A stretch of DNA of 64,000 nt from Acridotheres tristis. Taxonomy: Eukaryota > Chordata > Aves > Passeriformes > Sturnidae. This document shows positions 63,401 through 64,000 of this stretch, in pieces (the first letter of the stretch is position 1; every line of letters starts with the position of its first letter). The notes beneath the pieces are model-generated. The model saw only the letters and a program-made list of their open reading frames with translations. It was not told where the DNA came from and ran no database searches. The stretch lies in contig CM072899.1 of the NCBI GenBank assembly GCA_037013685.1, forward strand, positions 7,606,479 to 7,670,478, read 5' to 3'. The position numbers and the translations under genes were made by a program.

Positions 63401-64000
63401 AAAAACTAACTTTAAAAACCGCAAACCCCAAAGATATTAGTACAGTGCTGGTAATAGTGGGCAAATATTTCACAGCCAAGTTCTTAACATTCAAATTTAA
63501 CTATAGAAGAAGCTTATTCAATATTTTGAGGAAGAAATAACCTTGGTCAGAAACAGCTAATTTACTACTTGTTGCATTGAGTTTTAGTATGATGCATAGG
63601 AACAAAATAACAGATATATAAAAGGAAAAATTCACCAGTGTATTTCTAACTGTTGCTTTCCAGAACTTCTTAATTATGAAAGCGAGGAGGATGTATATTC
63701 TTTAAGCAAACATTCAGAGTGTAGCTTTGCCCTTTGGGCCAGTTAAAAGCCATATAATTAAAATCTGAAACAATTTTTAACTCCAGCTCCCATGAAGATG
63801 AATTACTAGCAGGGAGTTACAGTTAAACAGGTATGTCAACCAAATCATCCACAGTCAGTTTTACCATGTGAAAAACAGTCTCCACTATATATAAAATTAT
63901 ATTTCATGTTCCTGAGAAACCATTATTCAAAAGCTCACCGGCCCTGCATTTCTCTTAACGAGTTTATAAATTTTTAGAACACCAGGGTATAGTAATATTT

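Overview
The window is 64 kb of vertebrate, almost certainly avian, nuclear DNA. It lies inside one large gene on the minus strand, PTPRG (receptor-type protein tyrosine phosphatase gamma). Two exons are recognised with clean splice sites, at 19200-19379 and 13606-13754. By the mammalian gene model they are exons 3 and 4, and they encode the first part of the extracellular carbonic-anhydrase-like (CA) domain. They join in frame (phase 1 to phase 1) and together give about 109 residues. Everything else is intron: the partial intron downstream of exon 4 (1-13605), the complete intron 3 (13755-19199, 5,445 bp) and the partial intron 2 (19380-64000, at least 44.6 kb). No other protein-coding gene, tRNA, rRNA or CRISPR is supported. 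The many other open frames are chance or repeat-driven.

The bird assignment rests on three things. Two 5'-truncated CR1 LINEs are present with the typical avian 3' end (17138-17683 and 60260-60426). A 1,200-bp retroviral solo LTR of a type I know from songbird genomes sits at 56029-57228, bounded by TG...CA and a perfect 5-bp target-site duplication (CACTT). The exon protein sequence also fits a sauropsid PTPRG. A passerine is my best guess, based mainly on the LTR, but the sequence does not prove it.

Layout. 1-13.6 kb: AT-rich intron with a fossil palindromic MITE-like element (8201-8292) and a 53-bp minisatellite (about 12784-12980). 13.6-19.4 kb: exon 4, intron 3 with CR1 copy 1, then exon 3. 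19.4-39.9 kb: unique intron with a probable MIR/L2-type fossil (20265-20420), a fossil archosaur/turtle-type repeat (34584-34660) and short tandem duplications. 39.9-40.2 kb: a pentanucleotide array with 226 bp of pure purine. 40.2-55.7 kb: unique intron with a perfect 22-bp palindrome built from two E-boxes (41596-41617). 55.7-57.2 kb: a (GAAA)n array followed by the LTR, which contains a 39-bp minisatellite. 57.2-64 kb: intron with a long poly-A run and CR1 copy 2.

The window does not appear to hold a new gene system. The points worth a second look are the degenerate zinc site of the CA-like domain, the intact solo LTR and its coding-phase minisatellite, the long polypurine tracts in the intron, the E-box palindrome and the ancient repeat fossils.
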